A model generated the notes under the pieces. The model worked only from the letters and a program-made list of their open reading frames with translations, was not told where the DNA came from and made no database searches. 64,000 nt of DNA from Oscillospiraceae bacterium (GTDB lineage Bacteria; Bacillota; Clostridia; Oscillospirales; Ruminococcaceae): the NCBI GenBank assembly GCA_021202155.1, contig JAJQDP010000005.1, forward strand, positions 37,260 through 101,259, read 5' to 3'. Made by a program: the position numbers and the translations under genes. Shown here piece by piece: positions 38,032-47,424 of this stretch; positions within the stretch are counted from its first letter, which is position 1; the number at the start of each line of letters is the position of its first letter.

Positions 38032-38649
38032 TTATTTCTGATGCTCAAACCAATTCTCAATATAAGCCGCGATGTGCGGGATGGCTGTTGCGACATCTAT
38101 TCCTGTTGTGTTGAGACAGAGGTTATAGCCTCTGCGGTCGCCCCAGGGGTAGCGAGCTAAGACTCCATGGCTGGAGGCACGGTCTTTGTCTATCTTCTTG
38201 ATGGAACGCTCCAACGCCTTGTCGCTCATGTCTTCTCCTGCGTGGGCGCGGGCACGACACCGGGCAAGCTTATCGCTCATCTCGGCATAGACGAACAGCT
38301 TGAAGGGGTTCTTGTCCTCCAGAATCACGTCTGCTCCACGCCCAACTATGACGCAGTTGCCCTTTGCGGCAAGCTCCTCGATTACCTCGTGCTGGTGGGA
38401 AATCAGGTTCGGAGTTACAGTGTTGATGGACGGAATGTAGGAGAAGGTGTGTGAGATGGTCATGGGATAGTTGAACCTCATCCCGCCTTCAACGGCTCTC
38501 TCGACATACTCCTCGTCAAAAGAGCTCTTCTCGGCAATTGCCGAAATAATCTCCCTGTCATAGTAGGCGAAGCCAAGCTCATCTGCAAGACGCTTGCCGA
38601 CCTCTCTTCCGCCACTGCCGAATTCTCTGCTAACGGTTATTATTTTCAT
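38032..38649 (-). CDS. Cytidylate kinase-like family protein
   Basis: MKIITVSREFGSGGREVGKRLADELGFAYYDREII; start at 38649. Confidence 0.9.
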   Translation of the reverse strand: MKIITVSREFGSGGREVGKRLADELGFAYYDREIISAIAEKSSFDEEYVERAVEGGMRFNYPMTISHTFSYIPSINTVTPNLISHQHEVIEELAAKGNCVIVGRGADVILEDKNPFKLFVYAEMSDKLARCRARAHAGEDMSDKALERSIKKIDKDRASSHGVLARYPWGDRRGYNLCLNTTGIDVATAIPHIAAYIENWFEHQK

Positions 38650-38729
38650 AATCGTCATCCTTTCTGTTTGGATTTTATGAAAACGGCGTTCCAACTTTTC
38701 GGTAAATTGTACCTCCGATTTTCCCTTGT

Positions 38730-40352
38730 TTAACTCGGGTTATCGACCACTCCCATGAAGAGCGGGACTCCCGTTTCGCTGTCATAGACGGCATAGAAGA
38801 AGCTTTGATTGAACATGATGACCTCGGGATAGGTTAATGCCGCACCGACCATTGCCTCCGCCGTGACTGCCGCCGCCTTTGTTCCCCAGACGTCAACTTC
38901 TATAACAGCCTTCTGAATGGTCTGGCTCAGGGCGATTCCCTCGCCAAAGTTGTCAAAGCCGCCTGAGTAAACTGCACCAAGTCCAAGAGCAGTCAAAGCC
39001 TCGTCAAGCTCATAGTTTGACTCAATCTTGTATCTCGGAAGATGCATATTGCACAAGCCGTTCTGAACGTTATCAAGAAGCTCGTTGAACCTCTCGGCGG
39101 TCAGGCTGTCAATAAAGCCCTCTATATCCCCGTCATCCGGCATCAGTGCCACAAACTTGAGTCTGCCATCGGCGTAGTCCATGATGATTCCGGTCACGCC
39201 GTCGTACTTGATGTAGTCGAAGTTTCTCTCGTCGCCGAAATATTCGGCAGTCACAACCTCACCCGAAGAAGTTGTGAAGTCGGTCGTCCAGTAGTTCCCG
39301 AAGAAGTCAAACTGCCTCTCCCACTCGGCGTCCAAGAGAATCGCATTGACGAGAACCATCACAGTCGAATCATCAAGATTATTGCTTAAGAAGCTCGGAA
39401 TCAAGCCATCGGTGCTTTCGGAAATCCAACTGTTGATGTACTTCCGAGCCGCGTCGGTCGGGAGTCGCATTGTCTTGCACTCAGCCTGATAGTATTTTTC
39501 AAGATTAGTAAGCGCGACGTCGCTCCCGTCGCTCAGTTCAAGACGGTCGTCGATAAAGACGCCGTTTGAGACACTTAAAATTGTCGTGGAGTCGTCCGAA
39601 AGAGCCGAATACTCAGCCATAATACCGGAGCACCACTCCGCCGCCTCCTCGGCTGTCATGCCGAGTAAGTCCTGAAGCTCCTCAGCCGATTCGTCGGTCG
39701 CGCCCAAAGAGAGCATTCCAAGCGCATAGTAAGCCGACAAAGGCGAGAATACGCTATTTTCGCCATCCTCCACAATCTCCGAGAAGATGTTGAAAGAGAA
39801 ATTCTGAACAGCTTCATCGGCATTAAGACTTGCGTAGTTCACGCTGGAAGACTCCTCCGGCTTTTCGGAGGTGAGATAGTTGTTACTGACGTAACCAACG
39901 CCGTCCTTGAAGCTTATCTGATACCAACCGGTCGAGGCGACGCCCGTTACCGTGACCTCCTCGCCCTCGTCAAGGTGTCCTATCCGGTCATAGTCGACCG
40001 ATGCACCGCTTCTGACGTTGACCGTTGACTTGGCGTACATGGTAAGGCTCTGCGACTCAACCGTGAATGACGGTAGCGAAGAAGCCGTATCTTCGGAAGC
40101 TTCTGTGGTTTCCTCCGTGACAGCCTCGGTTGTTGCTTCTGTGGTTGCCTCCGTATCAACAGGTGCTGTGTCCGCGGTGACCGCGGTGGTCGTTTCGGCT
40201 TCGGTGGTCTCAACCTCCGCCTCCGTCACCGGTACAGATGTGACCGCAGAATCGTCACTGACGAGAATATCCTCCTCCGCAGTGCTCGCACAGCCGCAGA
40301 GCATAGTTGCGCCTAAAATTATTGCCATAAGTAATGCTGTAAGTCTTTTCAT
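38730..40352 (-). CDS. Serpin-family lipoprotein with N-terminal SH3b domain
   Basis: Lipobox MLCGCAST; SH3b AKSTVNVRSGASVDYDRIGHLDEGEEVTVTG; serpin core VFSPLSAYYALGMLSLGA and hinge EVDVWGTKAAAVTAEAMVGA. Confidence 0.92.
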   Translation of the reverse strand: MKRLTALLMAIILGATMLCGCASTAEEDILVSDDSAVTSVPVTEAEVETTEAETTTAVTADTAPVDTEATTEATTEAVTEETTEASEDTASSLPSFTVESQSLTMYAKSTVNVRSGASVDYDRIGHLDEGEEVTVTGVASTGWYQISFKDGVGYVSNNYLTSEKPEESSSVNYASLNADEAVQNFSFNIFSEIVEDGENSVFSPLSAYYALGMLSLGATDESAEELQDLLGMTAEEAAEWCSGIMAEYSALSDDSTTILSVSNGVFIDDRLELSDGSDVALTNLEKYYQAECKTMRLPTDAARKYINSWISESTDGLIPSFLSNNLDDSTVMVLVNAILLDAEWERQFDFFGNYWTTDFTTSSGEVVTAEYFGDERNFDYIKYDGVTGIIMDYADGRLKFVALMPDDGDIEGFIDSLTAERFNELLDNVQNGLCNMHLPRYKIESNYELDEALTALGLGAVYSGGFDNFGEGIALSQTIQKAVIEVDVWGTKAAAVTAEAMVGAALTYPEVIMFNQSFFYAVYDSETGVPLFMGVVDNPS

Positions 40353-40431
40353 GGTAATCTCTCCTTCTAAAGTTTCGGGATAAATCCCTCTACTTCTAAT
40401 ACAAATTTCAGGGAGAAATTATTGCGTTATT

Positions 40432-41076
40432 TCAGAAATTTTTTATCTTTTCGGGGAGCTCGGTTATCGCAGATATGCTTTCCGTCCCCTCCGGCACATT
40501 CCCATAGCCATAGGCACTGTGGACAAAGTGCGTTCCGGCAGTCATCGCTGAATTGTAGTCGCCCATCGTGTCGCCGACATATATGCACTCTTCGGGCTTC
40601 AACCCGTTTCTTTTTGCGACAAGAGCGATATTGTCCGCTTTCAAGAGCCCGGTGTCGCCCCAACATTCCTTGTCGTCAAACAAATCGGTGAGCTTGTGGT
40701 ACTTCATGAACGCCTCGATATAGCCCGACTGACAGTTGGAGACGCAGGCGACCATAAGCCCCATCTCGTGAAGCTTCTCCAAGGTCTCTCTGAGCCCGTC
40801 ATAGAGATTCCCGCCATGGGTCTCGATGTAGGAATTCTCGTAAGCTGTGCAGTAGCGCATGATGCCGACAGCCTGCTTGGGGTCGACGCAGTCGAAATAG
40901 ACGTGCGCTATCTCCTCAAGAGTCTTCCCCATCTCGTGCATCATTTCATCCCGGGTGATGCGTCTTGACAAATCTAATCTTGCAAGTGCTATATTAAAGC
41001 TCTCGGCGACGCTCGTGGAAGCGTCCCAAAGCGTTCCGTCAAGGTCGAAAAGGACAGCCTTTATCATTTTTATCAA
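40432..41076 (-). CDS. HAD-family hydrolase
   Basis: AVLFDLDGTLWDAS; CIYVGDTMGDYNSAMTAGTHFVHSAYGYG. Confidence 0.92.
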   Translation of the reverse strand: MIKMIKAVLFDLDGTLWDASTSVAESFNIALARLDLSRRITRDEMMHEMGKTLEEIAHVYFDCVDPKQAVGIMRYCTAYENSYIETHGGNLYDGLRETLEKLHEMGLMVACVSNCQSGYIEAFMKYHKLTDLFDDKECWGDTGLLKADNIALVAKRNGLKPEECIYVGDTMGDYNSAMTAGTHFVHSAYGYGNVPEGTESISAITELPEKIKNF

Positions 41077-41130
41077 GCCTTTCGGTTTTGGATGAAGCCA
41101 TTATACCACAAATTGCACAAAAATGCAACA

Positions 41131-41183
41131 TAAAAAAGGAGGACTCCCCGACTGACAAAACGACTAAAAAGATCGGGGAGCCC
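41131..41183 (-). terminator. Intrinsic terminator of candidate sRNA
   Basis: Minus strand GGGCTCCCCGA...TCGGGGAGTCC then TCCTTTTTTA. Confidence 0.8.
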
Positions 41184-41289
41184 CAAGAACAAAAATAAGC
41201 ACGGAACTATCAAAAATTAATTTTGGAAATGACCGGCGGGGAAGATAACCTGCGCGGCACATCGCCAGATGTGGACAAATCCAAGTCAC
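41131..41289 (-). ncRNA. Candidate orphan C-rich small RNA
   Basis: Promoter TTGATT-17-TATAAT, hairpin CACATC-TGGC-GATGTG, C-rich UCUUCCCCGCC segment, intrinsic terminator, no convincing ORF. Confidence 0.55.
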
Positions 41290-41295
41290 ATTTTT

Positions 41296-41324
41296 ATTAT
41301 AGCATAAGTCCAACAATAAATCAA
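41296..41324 (-). promoter_or_regulatory. Promoter of candidate sRNA
   Basis: Minus strand TTGATT - 17 nt - TATAAT. Confidence 0.7.
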
Positions 41325-41405
41325 CCCCTGGTGCGAAAAAATTTTGCAAAATTCACAACTAACTTCTGAAAGAAATCACATATAAAATTTTCGTGTCAAG
41401 ACCTC

Positions 41406-41434
41406 TTTACAAATCGCCGCGATTGTGGTAAAAT
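41406..41434 (+). promoter_or_regulatory. Promoter of tRNA-Leu transcript
   Basis: TTTACA - 17 nt - TAAAAT. Confidence 0.75.
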
Positions 41435-41532
41435 AATTGAGCTGGAATGAGGCGAAAGCCTTTCCGGCTCGACGCGTGATGCGATTGGCTGTTGGCTTGT
41501 GCGACTCGCCGAGGGACGCGTCGGAAATATAT

Positions 41533-41619
41533 GCAGGTATGGCGGAATTGGCAGACGCGCATGGTTCAGGTCCATGTGAGAGCAATTTCATGCAGGTTCA
41601 AGTCCTGTTACCTGCACCA
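41533..41619 (+). tRNA. tRNA-Leu (anticodon CAG), CCA encoded
   Basis: Acceptor GCAGGTA/TACCTGC, anticodon arm CATGG-TTCAGGT-CCATG, class II variable arm, GGTTCAAGTCC T arm. Confidence 0.95.
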
Positions 41620-41652
41620 CAGAAAGCAAGTCCTGCGGACTTGCTTTCTGCT

Positions 41653-41688
41653 GAAGAAGCACCCGAAAGGGTGCTTCTTCATTTATTC
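41653..41688 (+). terminator. Intrinsic terminator after tRNA-Leu
   Basis: GAAGAAGCACCC-GAAA-GGGTGCTTCTTC then ATTTATTCTT; preceded by 14-bp hairpin 41620-41650. Confidence 0.85.
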
Positions 41689-41706
41689 TTCAACGCCAGC
41701 ATCTAA

Positions 41707-41742
41707 AAACACGCCCCGGCAGAAATTCCGCCGGGGTTGCGT
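41707..41742 (-). terminator. Intrinsic terminator of small ORF
   Basis: Minus strand CCCCGGCGGAATTTCTGCCGGGGCGTGTTTTT. Confidence 0.7.
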
Positions 41743-41752
41743 TATTTTGTGG

Positions 41753-41932
41753 TTAAGCTGATTTTTTGAGCAGATAGCCTTTAGCCTCGGTCTCGGTCAA
41801 GCCAAATCTCTTCATAATATCAGCAAGGATTGCCTCATCCGCTATTCCATAAACTCTTGCAGTATCAACCGCTGACGTGATCGCCGAATCTTTTGCGACC
41901 TCGCTCCTGAAATCTTCCATTATCTTGCACAT
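41753..41932 (-). CDS. Small ORF, 59 aa (not in supplied ORF track)
   Basis: MCKIMEDFRSEVAKDSAITSAVDTARVYGIADEAILADIMKRFGLTETEAKGYLLKKSA; AAGGAGG ribosome-binding site upstream. Confidence 0.65.
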   Translation of the reverse strand: MCKIMEDFRSEVAKDSAITSAVDTARVYGIADEAILADIMKRFGLTETEAKGYLLKKSA

Positions 41933-42051
41933 ATGCTCTTGTCCTCCTTCAGTTTCTTTGAAATATCTGACACACCTGATAAGATAAATATTTCCTTACA
42001 TTATTATTGTACCACATTTTTAAGTACTAATCAAGAGCAAATTTAAACAAT

Positions 42052-42076
42052 CCCCGCCAAGAACTCTTGGCGGGGT
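42052..42076 (-). terminator. Terminator hairpin downstream of rplQ
   Basis: CCCCGCCAAGA..TCTTGGCGGGG then minus-strand ATTGTTTAAATTT. Confidence 0.7.
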
Positions 42077-42099
42077 GTTAACATGCGTGAATACTTCTA

Positions 42100-42438
42100 T
42101 CAGACCAACGAAATTATCGCCATCTCAGCTGCGTCGCCGCGGCGGGGACCGGTCTTGATAATTCTGGTGTAGCCGCCGTTACGGTCAGCATACTTCGGAG
42201 CTATCTCGTTAATCAGCTTTCTTGCAACGTCTTCCTTGGTGATGTATGCATAAATCTGTCTCTTCGAGTGGAGGTCTCCAGCCTTGCCGAGAGTAATCAT
42301 CTTCTCAGCTACGCTCTGGGCTTCCTTAGCTCTGGTTACTGTGGTCTCTATCTTACCGTTTTCAAGCAGATACGTTACCATAGCTCTGAGCATTGCCCGT
42401 CTCTGGTCAGTGGTTCTGCCCAACTTTCTTGCCGGCAT
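42100..42438 (-). CDS. rplQ: 50S ribosomal protein L17
   Basis: [20 protein letters not shown]. Confidence 0.98.
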   Translation of the reverse strand: MPARKLGRTTDQRRAMLRAMVTYLLENGKIETTVTRAKEAQSVAEKMITLGKAGDLHSKRQIYAYITKEDVARKLINEIAPKYADRNGGYTRIIKTGPRRGDAAEMAIISLV

Positions 42439-42459
42439 TGAATTTCACTCCTTACTTTG

Positions 42460-43422
42460 TTATTCGTCGTTATTGCTTGAGTTCATTTCGACGCCGAGTG
42501 AAGCGAGCCTTGTCTTGACTTCCTCAAACGACTTCTTACCGAGGTTTCTGACCTTCATCATCTCTTCCTCAGTCTTCTCAGCCAGATCGCTGACAGTGTT
42601 GATTCCTGCCCTCTTGAGGCAGTTGAATGAACGTACCGACAAGTCAAGTTCCTCAATGGTCATCTCAAGAACCTTGTCCTTTGTCTTGTTTTCCTTCTCT
42701 GTCATAATCTCGTCAACAATTGTCTCTTCCGAGAGGTTGACGAACAGATTAAGATGCTCGTTGAGGAGTTTGGCTGCCATCGAAACGGCTTCCCTGGCGG
42801 AAATTACGCCGTCTGTCCACACCTCTAATGTGAGCTTATCAAAGTCGGTTATCTGTCCTACACGGGTGTTCTCAACGCTATAGTTGACCTTGAGAACGGG
42901 CGTGTAAATACTGTCTACTGCGATTACGCCTATGGGGGCGTTGACCATATAGGTCTTGTTCTTTTCGGCTGAAACGTAGCCTCTGCCTCTGTCGAGAGTT
43001 ATCTCCATGTACAGCTTTGCGCCCTCGCCAAGCGTCGCGATATGCATGTCGGGAACTAAAATCTCAACCTCAGAATCGGTCTTGATGTCGCCCGCTGTTA
43101 CCTCGCGCTCACCCTCGGCTTCAACATAAACGGTCTTCGGACCGTCGCAGTAAAGCTTGGCTGTAAGTCCCTTGAGGTTGAGGATAATCTCTGCGACATC
43201 CTCCTTGACTCCGGGAACGGTGGAGAATTCGTGCTGTACACCGTCAATCTTGACTGAGGTGACGGCGACGCCGGGAAGCGATGAAAGCAATACACGTCTA
43301 AGACTGTTGCCGATAGTCGTACCATAGCCACGCTCCAACGGCTCAAGGACAAACTTGCCATAGGTACCGTTAGACTTAAGATCGACTATATTTATATCCG
43401 GCTTCTCGATTTTTTCTAGCAT
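42460..43422 (-). CDS. rpoA: RNA polymerase alpha subunit
   Basis: [29 protein letters not shown]. Confidence 0.98.
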   Translation of the reverse strand: MLEKIEKPDINIVDLKSNGTYGKFVLEPLERGYGTTIGNSLRRVLLSSLPGVAVTSVKIDGVQHEFSTVPGVKEDVAEIILNLKGLTAKLYCDGPKTVYVEAEGEREVTAGDIKTDSEVEILVPDMHIATLGEGAKLYMEITLDRGRGYVSAEKNKTYMVNAPIGVIAVDSIYTPVLKVNYSVENTRVGQITDFDKLTLEVWTDGVISAREAVSMAAKLLNEHLNLFVNLSEETIVDEIMTEKENKTKDKVLEMTIEELDLSVRSFNCLKRAGINTVSDLAEKTEEEMMKVRNLGKKSFEEVKTRLASLGVEMNSSNNDE

Positions 43423-43617
43423 TTTAGCCTCCATTTACTATCGGTGACTCACGCCTGCAGTGCCGCATGAACCTTCACACAGAACCACCCCGGCGCAGTC
43501 CTTTGCCCTCCCGCTGATACTGCCACCATGTGGATGCATACGTACACATAACATGCAACACGTCCAGGCATCCACACCAGCAGAACAGGGTATACCCAAT
43601 GAATAATCTTAAGCCGA

Positions 43618-44214
43618 TTATTTGGAGTACAACTCGACAATCATATGCTCCTCAACCTCATAGTCAAGGTCTTCCTTAACGGGAACTCTGACTACAGTAG
43701 CACTGAGGTTTTCCTTATCCTTGTCAAGCCATGAGGGAACGAGTCTCTTGTCGGTATCCTCGACGATTTCCTTGAACTTTTCGCTCTTCTTGGAGTTCTC
43801 TCTTAAGGAAATAACGTCGCCAACCTTGACTCTGTATGAAGGAATGTCGACTCTTGAGCCATTTACATTGAAATGACCGTGGGAAACGAGCTGTCTTGCT
43901 TCACGTCTTGTGGTTGCAAGACCCATTCTGAAGACGACATTGTCAAGTCTCTCTTCAAGAAGCGTCAGAAGATTGGCACCAGCCTGACCTTCCATCTTCT
44001 CAGCTCTTTCATAGATATGTCTGAACTGCTTTTCAAGAACGCCATAGATAAACTTGAGCTTCTGCTTCTCCTTGAGCTGCTTAGCGTATTCTGATTCTTT
44101 CTTTCTTACGTTGGCCTTGGGGTTGCGCTTGGTTTCCTTGCCAACACCCATAACCATCGGGCTGATTCCAAGAGCTGCACACTTCTTGAGTATAGGCTCC
44201 TTATTTACTGCCAT
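43618..44214 (-). CDS. rpsD: 30S ribosomal protein S4
   Basis: LEERLDNVVFRMGLATTRREARQLVSHGHFNVNG. Confidence 0.97.
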   Translation of the reverse strand: MAVNKEPILKKCAALGISPMVMGVGKETKRNPKANVRKKESEYAKQLKEKQKLKFIYGVLEKQFRHIYERAEKMEGQAGANLLTLLEERLDNVVFRMGLATTRREARQLVSHGHFNVNGSRVDIPSYRVKVGDVISLRENSKKSEKFKEIVEDTDKRLVPSWLDKDKENLSATVVRVPVKEDLDYEVEEHMIVELYSK

Positions 44215-44404
44215 AATTATATCCTCCGTTTTTAAATAGTATCGAGACTGAATCCCGACTCCGAGTCAACTTTGGTAAACTCGGCTCCCAATTATTGCAT
44301 AGTGCGCAAAAAGCAAGTTCCTGCACAGGATCAAGTCCCCTGCAAGAAGCTTTAGCTTCTTGCGAAGTTGCCATGCTTTTACGAAGTAAAAGCTGAGCAA
44401 TCTT

Positions 44405-44812
44405 CTAAACTCTACGACGTTTGGGAGGACGGCATCCGTTGTGGGGAATTGGGGTAACATCCTTGATGAGTCTTACTTCCAAATCCTCAGCCTGGAGTGC
44501 ACGAATTGCTGCTTCTCTTCCCTGTCCGGGACCCTTTACATAAACCTCAACCGTCTTGAGACCGTGCTCCTTGGCAGCTCTTGCGGCTGTTTCAGCGGCG
44601 GTCTGAGCGGCGAACGGTGTGGACTTCTTTGAGCCTCTGAAGCCGAGTCCTCCGGCTGATGCCCATGAAATCGCGTTGCCCTGCATGTCGGTGATGGTTA
44701 CGATGGTATTGTTGAATGTGGACTGGATATGAACCTGTCCCTGTTCTATATTCTTTCTCTCTCTGCGGCGACGGATGACCGTCTTCTTGCCGCTTGCCTG
44801 TTTCTGAGCCAT
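44405..44812 (-). CDS. rpsK: 30S ribosomal protein S11
   Basis: [40 protein letters not shown]. Confidence 0.98.
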   Translation of the reverse strand: MAQKQASGKKTVIRRRRERKNIEQGQVHIQSTFNNTIVTITDMQGNAISWASAGGLGFRGSKKSTPFAAQTAAETAARAAKEHGLKTVEVYVKGPGQGREAAIRALQAEDLEVRLIKDVTPIPHNGCRPPKRRRV

Positions 44813-44825
44813 GTTCTATCCCTCC

Positions 44826-45194
44826 TTACTTCTTCTTGTTGGCGACCGTCTTTACAGGACCCTTGCGAGTTCTTGCATTGGTCTTGGTTCTCTGACCTCT
44901 GACGGGAAGACCCTTGCGGTGACGGGTTCCTCTGTAGCAACCAACTTCGATGAGTCTCTTGATGTTGAGCTGGACTTCTCTGCGCTTGTCGCCCTCAACA
45001 ATGAGATGATGGTCGATGTATTCACGGATCTTTGTGACATCGTCCTCGCTCATATCCTTGACGCGAACGTCGGGATTTACGCCGGTTTCCTTGCAGATTT
45101 TTGTCGCCGTGGGCTGACCGATTCCGTAGATATAGGTGAGTGCAACCTCAATTCTTTTATCTCTCGGAAGGTCTATACTTGCTATACGAGCCAT
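44826..45194 (-). CDS. rpsM: 30S ribosomal protein S13
   Basis: [26 protein letters not shown]. Confidence 0.98.
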   Translation of the reverse strand: MARIASIDLPRDKRIEVALTYIYGIGQPTATKICKETGVNPDVRVKDMSEDDVTKIREYIDHHLIVEGDKRREVQLNIKRLIEVGCYRGTRHRKGLPVRGQRTKTNARTRKGPVKTVANKKK

Positions 45195-45225
45195 ACTTTA
45201 GTGGCACCTCCATTAACTAACGTTA

Positions 45226-45426
<201 letters not shown>

Positions 45427-45645
45427 TTATTTCGACCGCCATGTGATCCGACCCTTGGTCAGGTCATAGGGCGACATCTCGACCGTCACACGGTCACCCG
45501 GGACTATTCTTATGTGATTGAGTCCCAGCTTACCGGAGACATAGGCGAGAATCTTGTGCCCGTTCATGAGCTCAACCTGGAACTTAGCTCCCGGCAGTGC
45601 CTCCAAAACGGTGCCTTCAAGTTCGATTACATCTTCCTTGGACAA
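45427..45645 (-). CDS. infA: Translation initiation factor IF-1
   Basis: [40 protein letters not shown]. Confidence 0.98.
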   Translation of the reverse strand: MSKEDVIELEGTVLEALPGAKFQVELMNGHKILAYVSGKLGLNHIRIVPGDRVTVEMSPYDLTKGRITWRSK

Positions 45646-45654
45646 TAAAATTCC

Positions 45655-45933
45655 TCATTTCTTATTCTCGTCCGGTCGTAACGGTTCTCCGGAAGCTTCG
45701 GGTTCAAGCTCCCTGAGAAGCCTTTTAAGCTTTTTATCTGTCATGCCGGTAAGGTCTATCACGTGGTTGGTCGGTGAAATGTGTCTTACGTTCTTTCGCT
45801 TGGGACTCTGGAGCTTTCTCTCTTTGCCGTCAGCAATCGTAACGAAGCGGTCGGTAACGTCTACAGCAACGAAGTAGCCGCCCCGATCTCGACCAGCCGT
45901 GGATTTGACCACCGAGCCTTTGACGACGTTCAC
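45655..45933 (-). CDS. KOW-domain (L14e-like) RNA-binding protein
   Basis: GSVVKSTAGRDRGGYFVAVDVTDRFVTIADGKERKLQSPKRKNVRHI; position between map and infA. Confidence 0.88.
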   Translation of the reverse strand: MNVVKGSVVKSTAGRDRGGYFVAVDVTDRFVTIADGKERKLQSPKRKNVRHISPTNHVIDLTGMTDKKLKRLLRELEPEASGEPLRPDENKK

Positions 45934-45943
45934 GGATTCCCTC

Positions 45944-46696
45944 CTATTCGCGAGCCGTAAGGATTACGGCACCGTCGGGAGTTATCGCAATTGTGTGCTC
46001 AAAGTGGGCGGCGGCTTTACCGTCCCTGGTCTTGACTGTCCAGCCATCCCCAAGGACTTTTACAGCCGGGCTACCAAGCGTAATCATCGGCTCAATCGCG
46101 ATGACCATTCCGCTCATCAGTCTCGGTCCGTGACCGGCTTTCCCAAAATTCGGGACCTCCGGCTCTTCGTGAAGCTGACTCCCCACTCCATGACCGACGT
46201 AATCTCTGACTACTCCGTAGCCACGGGATTCAACGTATTCCTGAATGGCGGCTGAAAGATCCCCGATTCTCACGCCCGGCTTCGCCATCGAAATGGCTAC
46301 CATCAGGCTCTCCTCAGTGGCTGTAAGAAGCCCCTGAACAGCGGGATCAATCTCTCCTACCTTAAAAGTATACGCCGAGTCGCCGTGAAATCCGTCGATA
46401 TATGCGCCCACATCAACGGAAACTATGTCTCCGTTATGGATAACCTCTTTTGACGAGGGTATACCGTGGATAACGGTATCATTAACCGATATACACGCCG
46501 AAGCGGGAAATCCGCCATACCCTAAAAACGAGGGCTTCGCGCCACGGGAGGTGATGTAGGACCTGACTACCTTGTCAAGCTCCTTGGTCGTCATTCCGGC
46601 GTGAATTGCCTTCCCTGCGGCGACCAACGCTCCGCCTGTTATCTCTCCCGCTTTGCGCATTTTCAGTAAGTCTTTAGATGACTTTATGTTTATCAC
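45944..46696 (-). CDS. map: Methionine aminopeptidase type I
   Basis: KMRKAGEITGGAL; GYVGHGVGSQLHEEPEVPNFG-like motif (YVGHGVGSQLHEEPEVPNFG). Confidence 0.97.
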   Translation of the reverse strand: MINIKSSKDLLKMRKAGEITGGALVAAGKAIHAGMTTKELDKVVRSYITSRGAKPSFLGYGGFPASACISVNDTVIHGIPSSKEVIHNGDIVSVDVGAYIDGFHGDSAYTFKVGEIDPAVQGLLTATEESLMVAISMAKPGVRIGDLSAAIQEYVESRGYGVVRDYVGHGVGSQLHEEPEVPNFGKAGHGPRLMSGMVIAIEPMITLGSPAVKVLGDGWTVKTRDGKAAAHFEHTIAITPDGAVILTARE

Positions 46697-46700
46697 GATC

Positions 46701-47333
46701 TTAAGCCTCTAAAGCTTCAAGTGTAAGCTTTGTTGTGTCGGCTACCTCTTCCTGACCCTCTACCGTGACAAGCTTTCCCTTTGCCTCGTAGTAGTCCTTG
46801 AGAGGAGCCGTTTTCTCATGATAGACTTTAAGTCTGTCAAGAACGGTAGCAGGTTCATCGTCCTTGCGGATGACCACCTTGCCGCCGCAGGCATCGCATA
46901 TGCCCTCCACCTTGGTCGGCTTATAGTCTACATGATAGGAGTTTCCGCATTTTTCACAGACGCGCCTGCCTGAGAGCCTTGCGACTATCTTCTCGTCGGG
47001 AACGTGAATCTCGATAACCTTATCGATATTGACGCCCATCTGCTCCAAGGCTTCTGCCTGGGGAACAGTTCTCGGGAAGCCGTCAAGGATGAAGCCATTT
47101 CGGCAGTCGTCCATAAGGATTCTCTCCTTGAGGATTGCGATGATGGTCTCATCAGGGACGAGGTCGCCTCTGTCCATATAGCTCTTAGCCGAAAGTCCTG
47201 CCTCTGTGCCGTTTGCGACAGCTTCACGGAGCATGTTTCCGGTCGAGATAGCCGGGATGCTTTTGGTCTTGCAGATGACCTCCGCCTGGGTGCCCTTTCC
47301 GGCACCGGGTGCGCCGAGCAAAATAATATTCAT
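46701..47333 (-). CDS. adk: Adenylate kinase (with Cys zinc site in LID)
   Basis: [46 protein letters not shown]. Confidence 0.97.
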   Translation of the reverse strand: MNIILLGAPGAGKGTQAEVICKTKSIPAISTGNMLREAVANGTEAGLSAKSYMDRGDLVPDETIIAILKERILMDDCRNGFILDGFPRTVPQAEALEQMGVNIDKVIEIHVPDEKIVARLSGRRVCEKCGNSYHVDYKPTKVEGICDACGGKVVIRKDDEPATVLDRLKVYHEKTAPLKDYYEAKGKLVTVEGQEEVADTTKLTLEALEA

Positions 47334-47424
47334 GTGGTATCTCCTTTCTATGTCTTTCTTCACTGACGTACAGTACAACGTCCGCCTCAGTTGCGAGTTG
47401 TCCCGCAACCGAGCCGCAACGTAT

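Noticed and set aside
41164-41349. 61-aa minus-strand ORF MQNFFAPGVDLLL...
   Set aside because: Starts upstream of the inferred promoter and lacks an RBS; the interval is better explained as an sRNA gene.
41439-41523. Known T-box or k-turn element upstream of tRNA-Leu
   Set aside because: No T-box consensus, and the bulge lacks the GA/AG pairs of a k-turn.
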